A stretch of DNA of 64,000 nucleotides. Source: Flavobacterium endophyticum. GTDB lineage: Bacteria > Bacteroidota > Bacteroidia > Flavobacteriales > Flavobacteriaceae. Numbering within the stretch: the stretch's first letter is position 1; each line of letters begins with the position of its first letter. Below the pieces are notes generated by a model that saw only the letters and a list, made by a program, of their open reading frames with translations, did no database searches and was not told the origin of the DNA. Positions 9,123-18,427 of this stretch are shown one piece after another. The stretch spans positions 1 to 64,000 of the forward strand of contig NZ_RBLC01000002.1 in NCBI RefSeq assembly GCF_003634455.1, written 5' to 3'. A program made the translations under genes and the position numbers.

Positions 9123-9764
9123 CTAAGAAGAAAGGCGGTCTTTTTTCCAAACCAAATCTTGAAGTTGAAAACGAATGCGGTCGTGCAATCTATTAGGTCT
9201 TCCCTGCCAAAATTCAATTTCATGGGGTTTCACAAGATAACCTCCCCAATAGGAAGGTCGCGTAATTTCTTTTCCAGAAAATTCCGTTTCGAGAGTACGG
9301 ATTTTATTTTCCAGCACTTCCCTATTCAAAATGACTTCGCTTTGATGAGAAGCAACGGCGCCAAGCTGACTGCCAAAAGGTCGGGAATGGAAATATTCGT
9401 CAGAAACTTGATCTGATGTTTTTTCTGCTTTGCCTTTAATGATTACCTGTCTTTCAGCATAAGGCCAGAAAAAAGACAAGCAGACATTTGGGTTTTCTGC
9501 GATTGATTTCCCTTTTTCCGATTCGTAGTTTGTAAAGAAAATAAAGCCTTCAGACGTAAACTGTTTTAAAAGCACGATTCTTGATTTTGGAAAACCATCT
9601 TGGCCAATCGTAGCAATGGTCATAGCATTGACCTCTTCGGTACCGCCAATAGCCTCGGCTTCATGAAACCAAATAGAAAATAATTCAAAAGGGTTATCAG
9701 GAATAGCGCCTTCGATAAGCTCGCTTTTTTCGTATGATTTTCTGTAGTTGCTTAAGTCTTTCAT
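9123..9764 (-). CDS. pdxH: Pyridoxamine/pyridoxine 5'-phosphate oxidase
   Basis: A 213-residue FMN enzyme that oxidises pyridoxine or pyridoxamine 5'-phosphate to pyridoxal phosphate, the last step of B6 synthesis and salvage. Family motifs are present in order: PNAMT-type VNAMTIATIG, KSRIVLLKQ, FFTNYESEKG, LSFFWPYAERQVIIKG, SRPFGSQLGAVASHQS, PSYWGGYLVKP, EFWQGRPNRLHDRI and a C-terminal KKDRLSS in place of the common ERLAP. The length is normal for the family. A TAACTTTG promoter box lies about 30 bases upstream. Confidence 0.95.
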   Translation of the reverse strand: MKDLSNYRKSYEKSELIEGAIPDNPFELFSIWFHEAEAIGGTEEVNAMTIATIGQDGFPKSRIVLLKQFTSEGFIFFTNYESEKGKSIAENPNVCLSFFWPYAERQVIIKGKAEKTSDQVSDEYFHSRPFGSQLGAVASHQSEVILNREVLENKIRTLETEFSGKEITRPSYWGGYLVKPHEIEFWQGRPNRLHDRIRFQLQDLVWKKDRLSS

Positions 9765-9792
9765 GTTTCTTTAATAGAGAGTTTCTGAAACA

Positions 9793-9800
9793 CAAAGTTA
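9793..9800 (-). promoter_or_regulatory. -7 box upstream of pdxH
   Basis: Minus-strand TAACTTTG matches the Bacteroidota TAnnTTTG -7 element exactly, 28 bases before the pdxH start. No clear -33 TTG is seen at the expected spacing. Confidence 0.45.
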
Positions 9801-9845
9801 CAAAGTTTAAAATGTTGGGATATGATATTTGTCAGTTTAGTTTTG

Positions 9846-9950
9846 AGGTACTAAGGTTCTGAGTCGCTAAGGCACTTAGGCTGGTTTATTTTAGAGAATC
9901 AACTAAGTTGTTTCAATAATGAATTTCTTTTCTTAGAACCTTAGTGCCTA
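9846..9950. repeat. Inverted CTTAG-type intergenic repeat between pdxH and rnz
   Basis: CTAAGGTTCT at 9851-9860 is matched by its exact complement at 9935-9944. GGCACTTAGG at 9871-9880 has a one-mismatch complement at 9939-9948. The right arm runs into the rnz stop codon. It resembles low-complexity CTTAG-rich intergenic repeats of flavobacteria. Confidence 0.6.
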
Positions 9951-10853
9951 AAAAGAAAAACTCTCCCCATCATCTCCCAAAAGCACATTTGGAAAAACGG
10001 TCTCCGCTTCTTCTTTGAACTTTAAAATAGATTCGTATCGTGTAGAATAATGGCCTAAGACAAGATTTTTGGCTTTTGCCTTCAGTGCGATTCTTGCGGC
10101 TTCTTTTGCGGTAGAATGCATCGTTTTTTCCGCCAGCAAGGCTTCGGTTTCTAAAAAGGTAGATTCGTGATACAGCACATCAACATCTTCGATCAAAGGC
10201 AGGATATCTTCATTATAAACCGTATCGGAACAAAAGGCATAGCTTTTCGGTTTTTCGGGATCAAAAGTCAGTTCTGTATTTGGAATGACACGACCGTCTT
10301 CTAAAGTAATATCACCGCCATGCTTGATTTTTCTGTAATAGACTTGGTCTATCTCGTAGTGCTGTACAGCGTCAATATTCAGCCTTCTTTCGCTAAATTT
10401 TTCTTGGAACAAGTAGCCATTTGTATAAATCCTATGTTTTAAGGGAATGGTCTTAACGACAACCTTATCGTCTTCAAAAACGGTTTCAGATACTGTCGAT
10501 TCTAATTCGTGAAAATAGAGATTATAGTTGGTCCATGAATTCGACAGTTTTAGCTGCAGCGTGATGATTTCCTTAATTCCCTTCGGACCGTAAATATGCA
10601 GGTCGTTTACGCGATTCAGGAGCATGTAGGTAGAAACTAGTCCGACCAATCCATACACGTGATCGCCATGAAGGTGCGAAATAAAAATGTGGTTTATTTT
10701 CGAGAATTTGATCTTATTCTTCCGCAACTGGACCTGAGTTCCTTCTCCGCAGTCGATCAAGAACATTCGGTCCCTGATTTCCAATACCTGCGATGTCGGA
10801 TTGGTAATGGTTCGGGGTGTTGCGGCATAACAGCCTAAAATGGTAAGCTTCAT
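9948..10853 (-). CDS. rnz: Ribonuclease Z (tRNA 3' endonuclease)
   Basis: A metallo-beta-lactamase-fold nuclease that removes tRNA 3' trailers. Seen: the SHLHGDHVYGL metal motif, the LIDCGEGTQVQ substrate loop, CSDTVY, LYHESTF and a C-terminal LGHYSTRY. The start at 10853 (MKLTILGC) gives 301 residues, the normal length; an in-frame ATG 17 codons upstream would add a lysine/serine-rich tail foreign to the family. The downstream end overlaps an intergenic repeat. Confidence 0.95.
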   Translation of the reverse strand: MKLTILGCYAATPRTITNPTSQVLEIRDRMFLIDCGEGTQVQLRKNKIKFSKINHIFISHLHGDHVYGLVGLVSTYMLLNRVNDLHIYGPKGIKEIITLQLKLSNSWTNYNLYFHELESTVSETVFEDDKVVVKTIPLKHRIYTNGYLFQEKFSERRLNIDAVQHYEIDQVYYRKIKHGGDITLEDGRVIPNTELTFDPEKPKSYAFCSDTVYNEDILPLIEDVDVLYHESTFLETEALLAEKTMHSTAKEAARIALKAKAKNLVLGHYSTRYESILKFKEEAETVFPNVLLGDDGESFSF

Positions 10854-10921
10854 TTTAATTTTTGATTTTGATTTAAAGACACTAATGACTTCCTCAGAAG
10901 TCATAAATCTAAAATCATAAA

Positions 10922-11254
10922 TTAGAACCCGAGGTCTCTTTCGATTTCCTCCATTTCAATAATATCATGCGCTTCAAGAAGCGTAGGAACGACAATCATC
11001 TCATCAGGAACTTCGTTAAAATCAAAATCGTTAATTACTAAGACAAATGATTTTTTTGCTTTTCTATGTTTGTTAGACAAAGAAAGGAAAGATAATACTT
11101 GGTCAAGCGTTACCTCTTTATCGGCCGAAATATCCAAAATAAGGTTTTGATTTTTAAAACTGCCGTATTCGTTCGTCACTTTTTCAAGGAAGGAATTCAC
11201 ACTCCCTTGAGTATCTTTTATTACGGTAGTATGTCCTTTTTGATCTACTTTCAT
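10922..11254 (-). CDS. Small conserved cytoplasmic protein between pyrB and rnz (STAS-like length and pattern)
   Basis: A 110-residue soluble protein starting MKVDQKG. It has a strand-helix pattern (TTVIKDTQGS, NLILDISAD, SFVLVINDF) ending in an acidic, isoleucine-rich helix. I do not recognise a catalytic motif. The pattern recalls small anti-sigma-antagonist (STAS)-like folds. Homologues are often labelled 'ribonuclease Z' only because they neighbour rnz; no metal-binding motif is present here. The gene lies 68 bases before rnz and 73 bases after pyrB on the same strand, so co-transcription is likely. An upstream ATG (11293) is less plausible. Confidence 0.75.
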   Translation of the reverse strand: MKVDQKGHTTVIKDTQGSVNSFLEKVTNEYGSFKNQNLILDISADKEVTLDQVLSFLSLSNKHRKAKKSFVLVINDFDFNEVPDEMIVVPTLLEAHDIIEMEEIERDLGF

Positions 11255-11327
11255 TTTATTTATTTTATGAAATACGAATTTCCTTTGCAGCAATTCAAAG
11301 TTACAAAGGTTTTTGTCTTTTTGCTAG

Positions 11328-12257
11328 CTATTGCTTGATTTTTGAAGCCAATAAGTAAATCACCGCCATTCGTATTGCCACGCCATTTTCGACTTGGTTT
11401 AAGATGACAGACTGCTGCGAATCGGCTACATCCGAAGAAATCTCAACGCCTCGGTTTATAGGTCCCGGGTGCATGATTACAATTTCTTTGCTCAACGAAT
11501 CTAACAAGGCTTTGTCTACTCCATACTGCTGTGCGTATTCTCTTGTAGAAGGAAAGTAATTCACGTCCATTCGTTCGTTCTGCACGCGTAGCATGTTGGC
11601 CACGTCGCACCATTCTAAAGCTTTTCTCAGATTTGGCTCGACAGTAACTCCTAAAGATTCAATATATTTTGGAATCAGGGTTTTTGGTCCGCAGACTTTT
11701 ACTTCGACTCCCTGCATCTGCAAGGCATAAATATTAGACAGCGCTACTCTTGAATGCAAAATATCGCCTACAATAACTACTTTCTTTCCCGCTACTTCGC
11801 CTAATTTTTCTCTGATAGTAAAAGAATCCAGCAAACCTTGAGTCGGATGCTCATGCGCTCCATCGCCTGCATTGACGATACTCGCATTTACATTCTGAGA
11901 AAGGAAATAAGCCGCTCCTGGATTGGAATGCCTCATTACGACCATATCGACTTTCATCGAAAGGATATTGTTTACGGTATCAATCAAGGTTTCTCCTTTT
12001 TTGACCGAAGACTGGGCTGCCGAAAAACTGATGACATCAGCCGAAAGTCGCTTTTGGGCTAATTCGAACGAAAGCTTGGTTCTTGTACTGTTTTCAAAAA
12101 ATATGTTGGCAATGGTAATATCTCGAAGCGAAGGGACTTTTTTAATCGGACGGTTAATGACTTCCTTAAAATGATCGGCTGTTTCAAAAATAAGGTCAAT
12201 ATCTTGTTTGTTGATATATTTTATTCCTAATAAATGATTTACGCTTAATTCGCTCAT
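11328..12257 (-). CDS. pyrB: Aspartate carbamoyltransferase catalytic subunit
   Basis: A 309-residue enzyme joining carbamoyl phosphate and aspartate in pyrimidine synthesis. The carbamoyl-phosphate motif FENSTRTKLSFE (about 54-65), GDGAHEHPTQGLLD (about 132-145), GDILHSRVA and the HPGPINRG loop are all present. No pyrI regulatory subunit is encoded nearby. It follows pyrR by 43 bases on the same strand, forming a short pyrimidine operon. Confidence 0.96.
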   Translation of the reverse strand: MSELSVNHLLGIKYINKQDIDLIFETADHFKEVINRPIKKVPSLRDITIANIFFENSTRTKLSFELAQKRLSADVISFSAAQSSVKKGETLIDTVNNILSMKVDMVVMRHSNPGAAYFLSQNVNASIVNAGDGAHEHPTQGLLDSFTIREKLGEVAGKKVVIVGDILHSRVALSNIYALQMQGVEVKVCGPKTLIPKYIESLGVTVEPNLRKALEWCDVANMLRVQNERMDVNYFPSTREYAQQYGVDKALLDSLSKEIVIMHPGPINRGVEISSDVADSQQSVILNQVENGVAIRMAVIYLLASKIKQ

Positions 12258-12300
12258 TTTTATATGTGTTGTGTTGTGTTGTTGTTATTTTAAGAACTTA

Positions 12301-12840
12301 TTAGTTGGTCACCAGATAAACCACATCTTCTCCCTCCTGCTCTTTCCAGCTGACCTTTACCTTTTCATTGTTTATAGAATCTACTTGTCGGCCGCGGTAA
12401 TCAGGCTGAATTGGCAGATGGCGGCTAAAACGCCTGTCGATCAACACCAGCAATTCAATCTCAGCCGGTCTTCCGAAAGACTGTATTGCAGTCAAGGCCG
12501 AACGGATGCTTCTTCCGGTATATAAAACATCGTCTATAAAAATCACTTTTTTGTTTTCTACCAAGAAATTAATCTGCGTCTTGTTGGCTTCCAAAGGTTT
12601 TTCGGTCCTGCGGAAATCATCTCTAAAAAAAGTGATGTCCAGATAACCTAAAGCTATTTCCTTTACATGGTATTCATTTTGAAGGATTTCTTTGAGGCGT
12701 TCTGCCAAGAAAGTTCCGCGTGGCTGAATACCAACAAGAATCGTGTCTGAAAAATCGAGATGCTTTTCAATTAACTGGCAGGCCAAACGATGCAGAATGA
12801 TATTGACTTCTTTTGAAGTAAGCAATATTTTTTGACTCAT
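12301..12840 (-). CDS. pyrR: PyrR: pyrimidine operon regulator / uracil phosphoribosyltransferase
   Basis: A 179-residue PRTase-fold protein starting MSQKILL. It carries the PRPP-binding loop VIFIDDVLYTGRSIRSA, the PyrR-type LVGIQPRGTFLAERL and LVLIDRRFSRHLPIQPDYRGR. In Firmicutes PyrR binds pyr mRNA and attenuates transcription; whether the Bacteroidota protein does so is unproved, and I saw no clear attenuator in the 43-base gap before pyrB. A longer start (12876) adds 12 residues not typical of the family. Confidence 0.93.
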   Translation of the reverse strand: MSQKILLTSKEVNIILHRLACQLIEKHLDFSDTILVGIQPRGTFLAERLKEILQNEYHVKEIALGYLDITFFRDDFRRTEKPLEANKTQINFLVENKKVIFIDDVLYTGRSIRSALTAIQSFGRPAEIELLVLIDRRFSRHLPIQPDYRGRQVDSINNEKVKVSWKEQEGEDVVYLVTN

Positions 12841-13016
12841 AATGAAGTGTTGTGTTTGGTTTGTAAAAGTAGGCAAAATTTATTTTTAAGTAAAATTAAA
12901 AATACAGTTTTAGGCCATATGCCAACAGGATCATAATTATATAACCAAAAATACTAATGATGTAATATTTTTCTGTGCAAAATGGAGAACTTTATAAAAA
13001 TAAAAAACTAGAAACC

Positions 13017-13181
13017 ATGAACAAGATATCTAGAATATCCATTATGCTTTTGATACTTCTTTCTTTTTCAAGTTGCGAAGTCGTAGAAGGTATTTTTAAT
13101 CTCGGCGTGGGCGTCGGCATTTTTATTGTTGTTGCCATCATCGCTTTGATCATCTTTATCATCAGCAGATTTAAGAAATAA
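13017..13181 (+). CDS. Small lipoprotein with one membrane helix
   Basis: A 54-residue protein starting at the ATG at 13017. The leader ends in a lipobox (FSSC, followed by EVVEGIFN). A glycine-rich segment and a long isoleucine/valine-rich transmembrane helix follow, with a basic end (SRFKK). Similar short proteins occur widely in flavobacteria and are sometimes mislabelled phosphatidate cytidylyltransferase; this one is far too small for that enzyme. Function unknown. It is a single-gene unit ended by a bidirectional terminator. Confidence 0.7.
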   Translation: MNKISRISIMLLILLSFSSCEVVEGIFNLGVGVGIFIVVAIIALIIFIISRFKK

Positions 13182-13214
13182 AACACCATAACCAAAACCA
13201 ACCATTTTAAACCA

Positions 13215-13245
13215 AAAAATCCCGTACTTTAAGAACGGGATTTTT
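13215..13245. terminator. Bidirectional terminator
   Basis: An 11-bp stem (AAAAATCCCGT/ACGGGATTTTT) with T runs on both strands, between the convergent small-lipoprotein and ABC-F genes. Confidence 0.9.
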
Positions 13246-13267
13246 TTATTTGTATGAGGCTTATTCC

Positions 13268-14989
<1,722 letters not shown>

Positions 14990-15093
14990 TTATTTAATCG
15001 CATTCTAAATAATTGAAGGCATCTATATTTAACTATGCCTTAACAGAGAATCTAGATGCATCTGAATATTTTTGTTTATTAGATCTAAACTAC

Positions 15094-16503
15094 ATGCACA
15101 ATTTGAAAGTTTTTAAAATCGTATCGTTTTCAATTTTCAGCCTGTTCCTAATGGGATCCTGCGAAAAGAAATTCAAAAACGATAATTTTACTGCTTATTT
15201 CGGTGGCGAAGTTACAAATCCTCTAAATCGCTATGTCCTGTTTCTTAAAGACAACAAAGTGATAGATACTATTCCTTTGGACAGGAACAATCGTTTTTTT
15301 AAGAAATTCGATTCTTTGGCTCCTGGATTATACACTTTCAAGCACGAGCCAGAATACCAATATGTTTACTTTGACAAGAACGACAGTATCATGGTACGCA
15401 TGAATTCGAATGACTTTGACGAATCTGTTGTGTTTTGCGGCCGCGGCGAAGAAAAGAACAATTTCTTGATGGAAATGTATCTTAAGAATGAAGAAGACAA
15501 AAACAAAATGTTTACGGTATTTGACTATGACTTGAATAAATTCAACAAATACATCGACTCGGCCTATACTTCTAGAAAAAACTACTATACGACCAAGAAA
15601 GAAGCTTTAAAATGGAGCGATGAGTTTGACCTGTATGCTTTGGCTTCTCTTGATTTTCCTTATTATACGAAAAAAGAAATTTATCCTGTAATTCATGAAA
15701 TCAGGACAGGCGAAAATGTCTCTCAAAAATTACCAAAGAATTTTTATGAATACCGCGACGAGATTGATTACAATAACAAGGACTTGACTAATTTCTCTCC
15801 TTTTGTAAAATATCTTACCTATATGCTCAACAATATGGCTTTGGAAAAAGCGGACGAAAAGGCTTCGGAAGAAGACAAGGCTTTAGACATGAACATCACT
15901 AAGCTTAATATTGCCGACACGCTTTTCAAGAATCCGGAAATAAAAAATACGATCCTAGACAATATTGCTTTTGCTTATCTATTAGAAGACCAGCATATTA
16001 TAAACAATAAAAAATTCCTTGACCGCTATAACCAACTTTCGACGGACAAAGGCAACCAGAATGAAATCATAAAAATAGGGAACGCAATCCAGATGCTAAA
16101 AAATGGCAATCCATTGCCAAAAGTCAGCTTGATTGATTTGAATGGAGAAACCGTCAGCAGCGAGGATGTTGTGAAAGGAAAATGCGTTATCTTTTTCTGG
16201 ACAGAAAATGCAGAATCTCATTTCGAAACCGTCCACAAAAAAGCAATGGAACTAAAAGCTAAATATCCTGCCTATACTTTTATTGCTGTCAATGTTGACG
16301 ACAATCAATCCAAATGGAAGACCAATCTTTCTAAATACAAATTCAGCGATATAGAAGAATTCAGGGTAAAAGATTTTGAGGAATTGAAACAGAAATGGGT
16401 CATTACAAAAATACACCGCGCTATTACCACCAATGCAGACGGAACGATCAACAACGCTTTCGTCAACTTATTTGATGTCAAGTTCATCGAGCATTTGAAA
16501 TAA
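15094..16503 (+). CDS. Thioredoxin-like (TlpA-type) lipoprotein lacking the CXXC motif
   Basis: A 469-residue lipoprotein (lipobox LMGSC, start MHNLKVFK at 15094). An N-terminal beta-rich region of about 110 residues resembles DUF4369-type domains. A long helical middle follows, then a C-terminal thioredoxin fold (about 340-465: LIDLNGETVSSEDV, GKCVIFFWTENAESHF, YTFIAVNVDD). Where TlpA/ResA proteins have WCxxC this one has TENAESH, so it cannot be a thiol oxidoreductase; a binding or scaffold role is possible. It faces the transaldolase gene across a bidirectional terminator. Confidence 0.8.
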   Translation: MHNLKVFKIVSFSIFSLFLMGSCEKKFKNDNFTAYFGGEVTNPLNRYVLFLKDNKVIDTIPLDRNNRFFKKFDSLAPGLYTFKHEPEYQYVYFDKNDSIMVRMNSNDFDESVVFCGRGEEKNNFLMEMYLKNEEDKNKMFTVFDYDLNKFNKYIDSAYTSRKNYYTTKKEALKWSDEFDLYALASLDFPYYTKKEIYPVIHEIRTGENVSQKLPKNFYEYRDEIDYNNKDLTNFSPFVKYLTYMLNNMALEKADEKASEEDKALDMNITKLNIADTLFKNPEIKNTILDNIAFAYLLEDQHIINNKKFLDRYNQLSTDKGNQNEIIKIGNAIQMLKNGNPLPKVSLIDLNGETVSSEDVVKGKCVIFFWTENAESHFETVHKKAMELKAKYPAYTFIAVNVDDNQSKWKTNLSKYKFSDIEEFRVKDFEELKQKWVITKIHRAITTNADGTINNAFVNLFDVKFIEHLK

Positions 16504-16524
16504 TCTCGCGAATAATACTAAATA

Positions 16525-16557
16525 AAAAATCCCGCTTAATTTAGGCGGGATTTTTTT
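16525..16557. terminator. Bidirectional terminator
   Basis: Stem AAAAATCCCGC/GCGGGATTTTT with T runs on both strands, between convergent genes. Confidence 0.9.
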
Positions 16558-16577
16558 ATATCTAAAAGATCATCTTC

Positions 16578-17234
16578 TTATTTATTTCCTTTTTCAAAAT
16601 CAGCAACAAACTGAGCCAATCCTAAATCAGTCAAAGGATGCTTTAGCAATCCTGTGATAGCCGAAAGCGGTCCGGTCATGACATCGGCACCGATTTTAGC
16701 ACAGTTGATAATGTGCATGGTATTTCTAACAGAAGCCGCAAGGATTTCAGTCTCAAAACCAAAGTTATCATAAATCTCACGGATTTCTTGGATCAAGTTT
16801 AAGCCGTCTGTAGAAATATCATCCAAACGACCGATAAACGGAGAGACATAAGTAGCACCTGCTTTTGCAGCCAATAAAGCCTGTCCCGCAGAAAATACCA
16901 AAGTAACATTCGTTCTGATTCCTTTATCTGAAAAATATTTCGCAGCCATTACGCCTTCTTTCGTCATCGGCAGTTTTACCACGATTTGTTCATGCAGTTC
17001 GGCCAACTCTTCACCTTCTTTTACCATTCCGTCAAAATCAAGCGCATTTACTTCGGCACTTACATCACCTTCCACAATATTGCAGATATCTACATAATGT
17101 TTTAGGATGTTGTTTTTTCCTGTAATTCCTTCTTTTGCCATTAATGACGGATTCGTTGTTACGCCATCCAAAACGCCAAGAGCTTGTGCTTCCTTAATTT
17201 GAGCCAAATTAGCCGTGTCAATAAAAAATTTCAT
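16578..17234 (-). CDS. Transaldolase (small TalC/FSA-type)
   Basis: A 218-residue single-domain aldolase of the TalC/FSA group. It starts [10 protein letters not shown] and has the substrate motif GVTTNPSL, the Schiff-base lysine in IVVKLPMT (about residue 87), and SPFIGRLDD. In FSA the residue after SP/AP is a tyrosine; here it is phenylalanine, which favours transaldolase over fructose-6-phosphate aldolase. It acts in the non-oxidative pentose phosphate pathway. A TAATTTTG box at 17303-17310 may be its promoter. Confidence 0.92.
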   Translation of the reverse strand: MKFFIDTANLAQIKEAQALGVLDGVTTNPSLMAKEGITGKNNILKHYVDICNIVEGDVSAEVNALDFDGMVKEGEELAELHEQIVVKLPMTKEGVMAAKYFSDKGIRTNVTLVFSAGQALLAAKAGATYVSPFIGRLDDISTDGLNLIQEIREIYDNFGFETEILAASVRNTMHIINCAKIGADVMTGPLSAITGLLKHPLTDLGLAQFVADFEKGNK

Positions 17235-17307
17235 CTGTTATAGTTTAATTTGTGTGTTTACGCTTATAATCAAATCTTGAATAAGATCTCAAAATTCGGT
17301 AGCAAAA

Positions 17308-18111
17308 TTACAATTTATAATGGTTCATCAGCATTTTTTCATAAACTTTATCTGGCAGAACTCTCTTTAGTACAATCGAGAATTTCTGCATAAAAACGCC
17401 TACTTTATAATGTATTTTAGGATCCGGATTTTCGATAATCTTGGCAACAGCTAGCGCCATTTCGTTCGGATTGCTTCCTGAATCCACATGTTCGTCCATC
17501 ATTTTTAGCGTGTCGCCGTATGGCTTTTCATAAGCGGAACCTTTGATCAGCGGCGCGTGGAATCGGCCCGAAGCGATATTGGTTGCAAAGTCGCCTGGAG
17601 CGATATTGGTAATCTTTACGCCAAAATCTTTGACTTCCATGCGCAACGCTTCCGTAATCAGCTCTAAAGCTCCTTTTGAAGCCGAATAGACGCTTCTGTA
17701 CGGCAATCCCATATAGCCAGCTATCGAAGTGATATTAATAATCAAGCCCGATTTCTGTGACCGCATTTGCGGCAGCACAGCTTTCATGACTTCAATAGGC
17801 CCAAAAAAATTGGTTTCGAAGTTGTTCTTTATTTCAGATGTTGGAATTTCTTCTAAAGGTCCCGTAATACCGACACCTGCATTGTTTATTACGACGTCAA
17901 TTCTTCCTGATTTTTGGATGATTTCCGCAACAGCATTCTGGATGCTTTCTACATTTCGAACATCAAGCGCAACTAGAGGAAATTTAGAATCGGTGATGCG
18001 CTTTGGATTACGGCTGGTGCCATAGACGGTATATCCTTTTTGGACGAGGTATTCTCCAATGGATTTTCCGATTCCTGAAGAACCGCCGGTAATTAGTATG
18101 ATTTTAGACAT
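17308..18111 (-). CDS. Short-chain dehydrogenase/reductase
   Basis: A 267-residue classical SDR with TGGSSGIG (about 8-15) for NAD(P), NNAGVG, the catalytic serine in INITSIAGY and the YSASKGA triad. The arginines after the first strand (SRNPKR) favour NADPH. The substrate cannot be read from the sequence; lipids and steroid-like alcohols are common in this subgroup. It lies upstream of the transaldolase gene on the same strand (73-base gap). Confidence 0.9.
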   Translation of the reverse strand: MSKIILITGGSSGIGKSIGEYLVQKGYTVYGTSRNPKRITDSKFPLVALDVRNVESIQNAVAEIIQKSGRIDVVINNAGVGITGPLEEIPTSEIKNNFETNFFGPIEVMKAVLPQMRSQKSGLIINITSIAGYMGLPYRSVYSASKGALELITEALRMEVKDFGVKITNIAPGDFATNIASGRFHAPLIKGSAYEKPYGDTLKMMDEHVDSGSNPNEMALAVAKIIENPDPKIHYKVGVFMQKFSIVLKRVLPDKVYEKMLMNHYKL

Positions 18112-18169
18112 GATAGCTTCTTAGAAATTTGAAGCCAAATTTAGTGTTTATTTTTTATTTCAGAAGACC

Positions 18170-18202
18170 AACCCTTTCAGGGTTCAAAACCCTGAAAGGG
18201 TT
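18170..18202. repeat. Perfect 15-bp inverted repeat (AACCCT... hairpin)
   Basis: AACCCTTTCAGGGTT at 18170-18184 is followed, after a 3-base loop, by its exact complement. Each arm is itself almost palindromic. It sits between the SDR start and the SRP RNA terminator. It looks like a dispersed flavobacterial intergenic repeat; it could also act as a roadblock between the divergent units. Confidence 0.75.
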
Positions 18203-18232
18203 AAAAACAAAAAATCCTCCGCAAAGGGAAGA

Positions 18233-18252
18233 TTAAAAAAAAATGGCAAGCG
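18233..18252 (-). terminator. SRP RNA terminator
   Basis: The closing stem of the SRP RNA is followed on the minus strand by an almost uninterrupted run of Ts, serving as the terminator. Confidence 0.7.
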
Positions 18253-18338
18253 ACCTACATCGCACCGCTACAACCGCTTACCCTTGCTGTGTTCCCACCC
18301 TGGGGGAGTCTGCAGGAGCTGGTCGTGTAGGACTTGCC
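18245..18338 (-). ncRNA. ffs: Signal recognition particle RNA (4.5S-like)
   Basis: On the minus strand the 94-nt segment starts GGCAAGTCC and ends GGTCGCTTGCC, and these ends pair. The apical part reads CCCCCAGGGTGGGAACACAG then CAAGGGTAAG, the Bacteroidota form of the conserved SRP domain IV (CAGG...GGAA..AGCA). A T run follows directly, and a consensus promoter lies immediately upstream. The RNA pairs with Ffh to target nascent membrane proteins. The ends are inferred from base pairing and promoter spacing. Confidence 0.88.
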
Positions 18339-18342
18339 GGTG

Positions 18343-18372
18343 CAAATATACAAAGATTTTATATTTTTGCAA
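18343..18372 (-). promoter_or_regulatory. Bacteroidota housekeeping promoter of the SRP RNA
   Basis: On the minus strand TTG (18372-18370) is followed by exactly 19 bases and then TATATTTG (18350-18343). This is the full TTG-N19-TAnnTTTG consensus of the primary sigma factor. It predicts a start about 5 bases downstream, at the first G of the RNA. Confidence 0.8.
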
Positions 18373-18427
18373 GGCAATTGGCGGTTATAAAATAACGTTG
18401 TATATTGTCCTAATCAATTTTAAAACA

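Noticed and set aside
8975-9196. Short plus-strand reading frames between the CAP and pdxH genes
   Set aside because: They overlap pdxH on the opposite strand, have no leader, domain or translation signal, and read as shadows.
12258-12300. PyrR-dependent attenuator between pyrR and pyrB
   Set aside because: The 43-base gap holds no stable hairpin with a T run that I can see.
18284-18427. Upstream extension of the glutamine cyclotransferase gene
   Set aside because: The extended start falls inside the SRP RNA and would place a cysteine-rich stretch ahead of a perfectly good lipoprotein leader at 18428.
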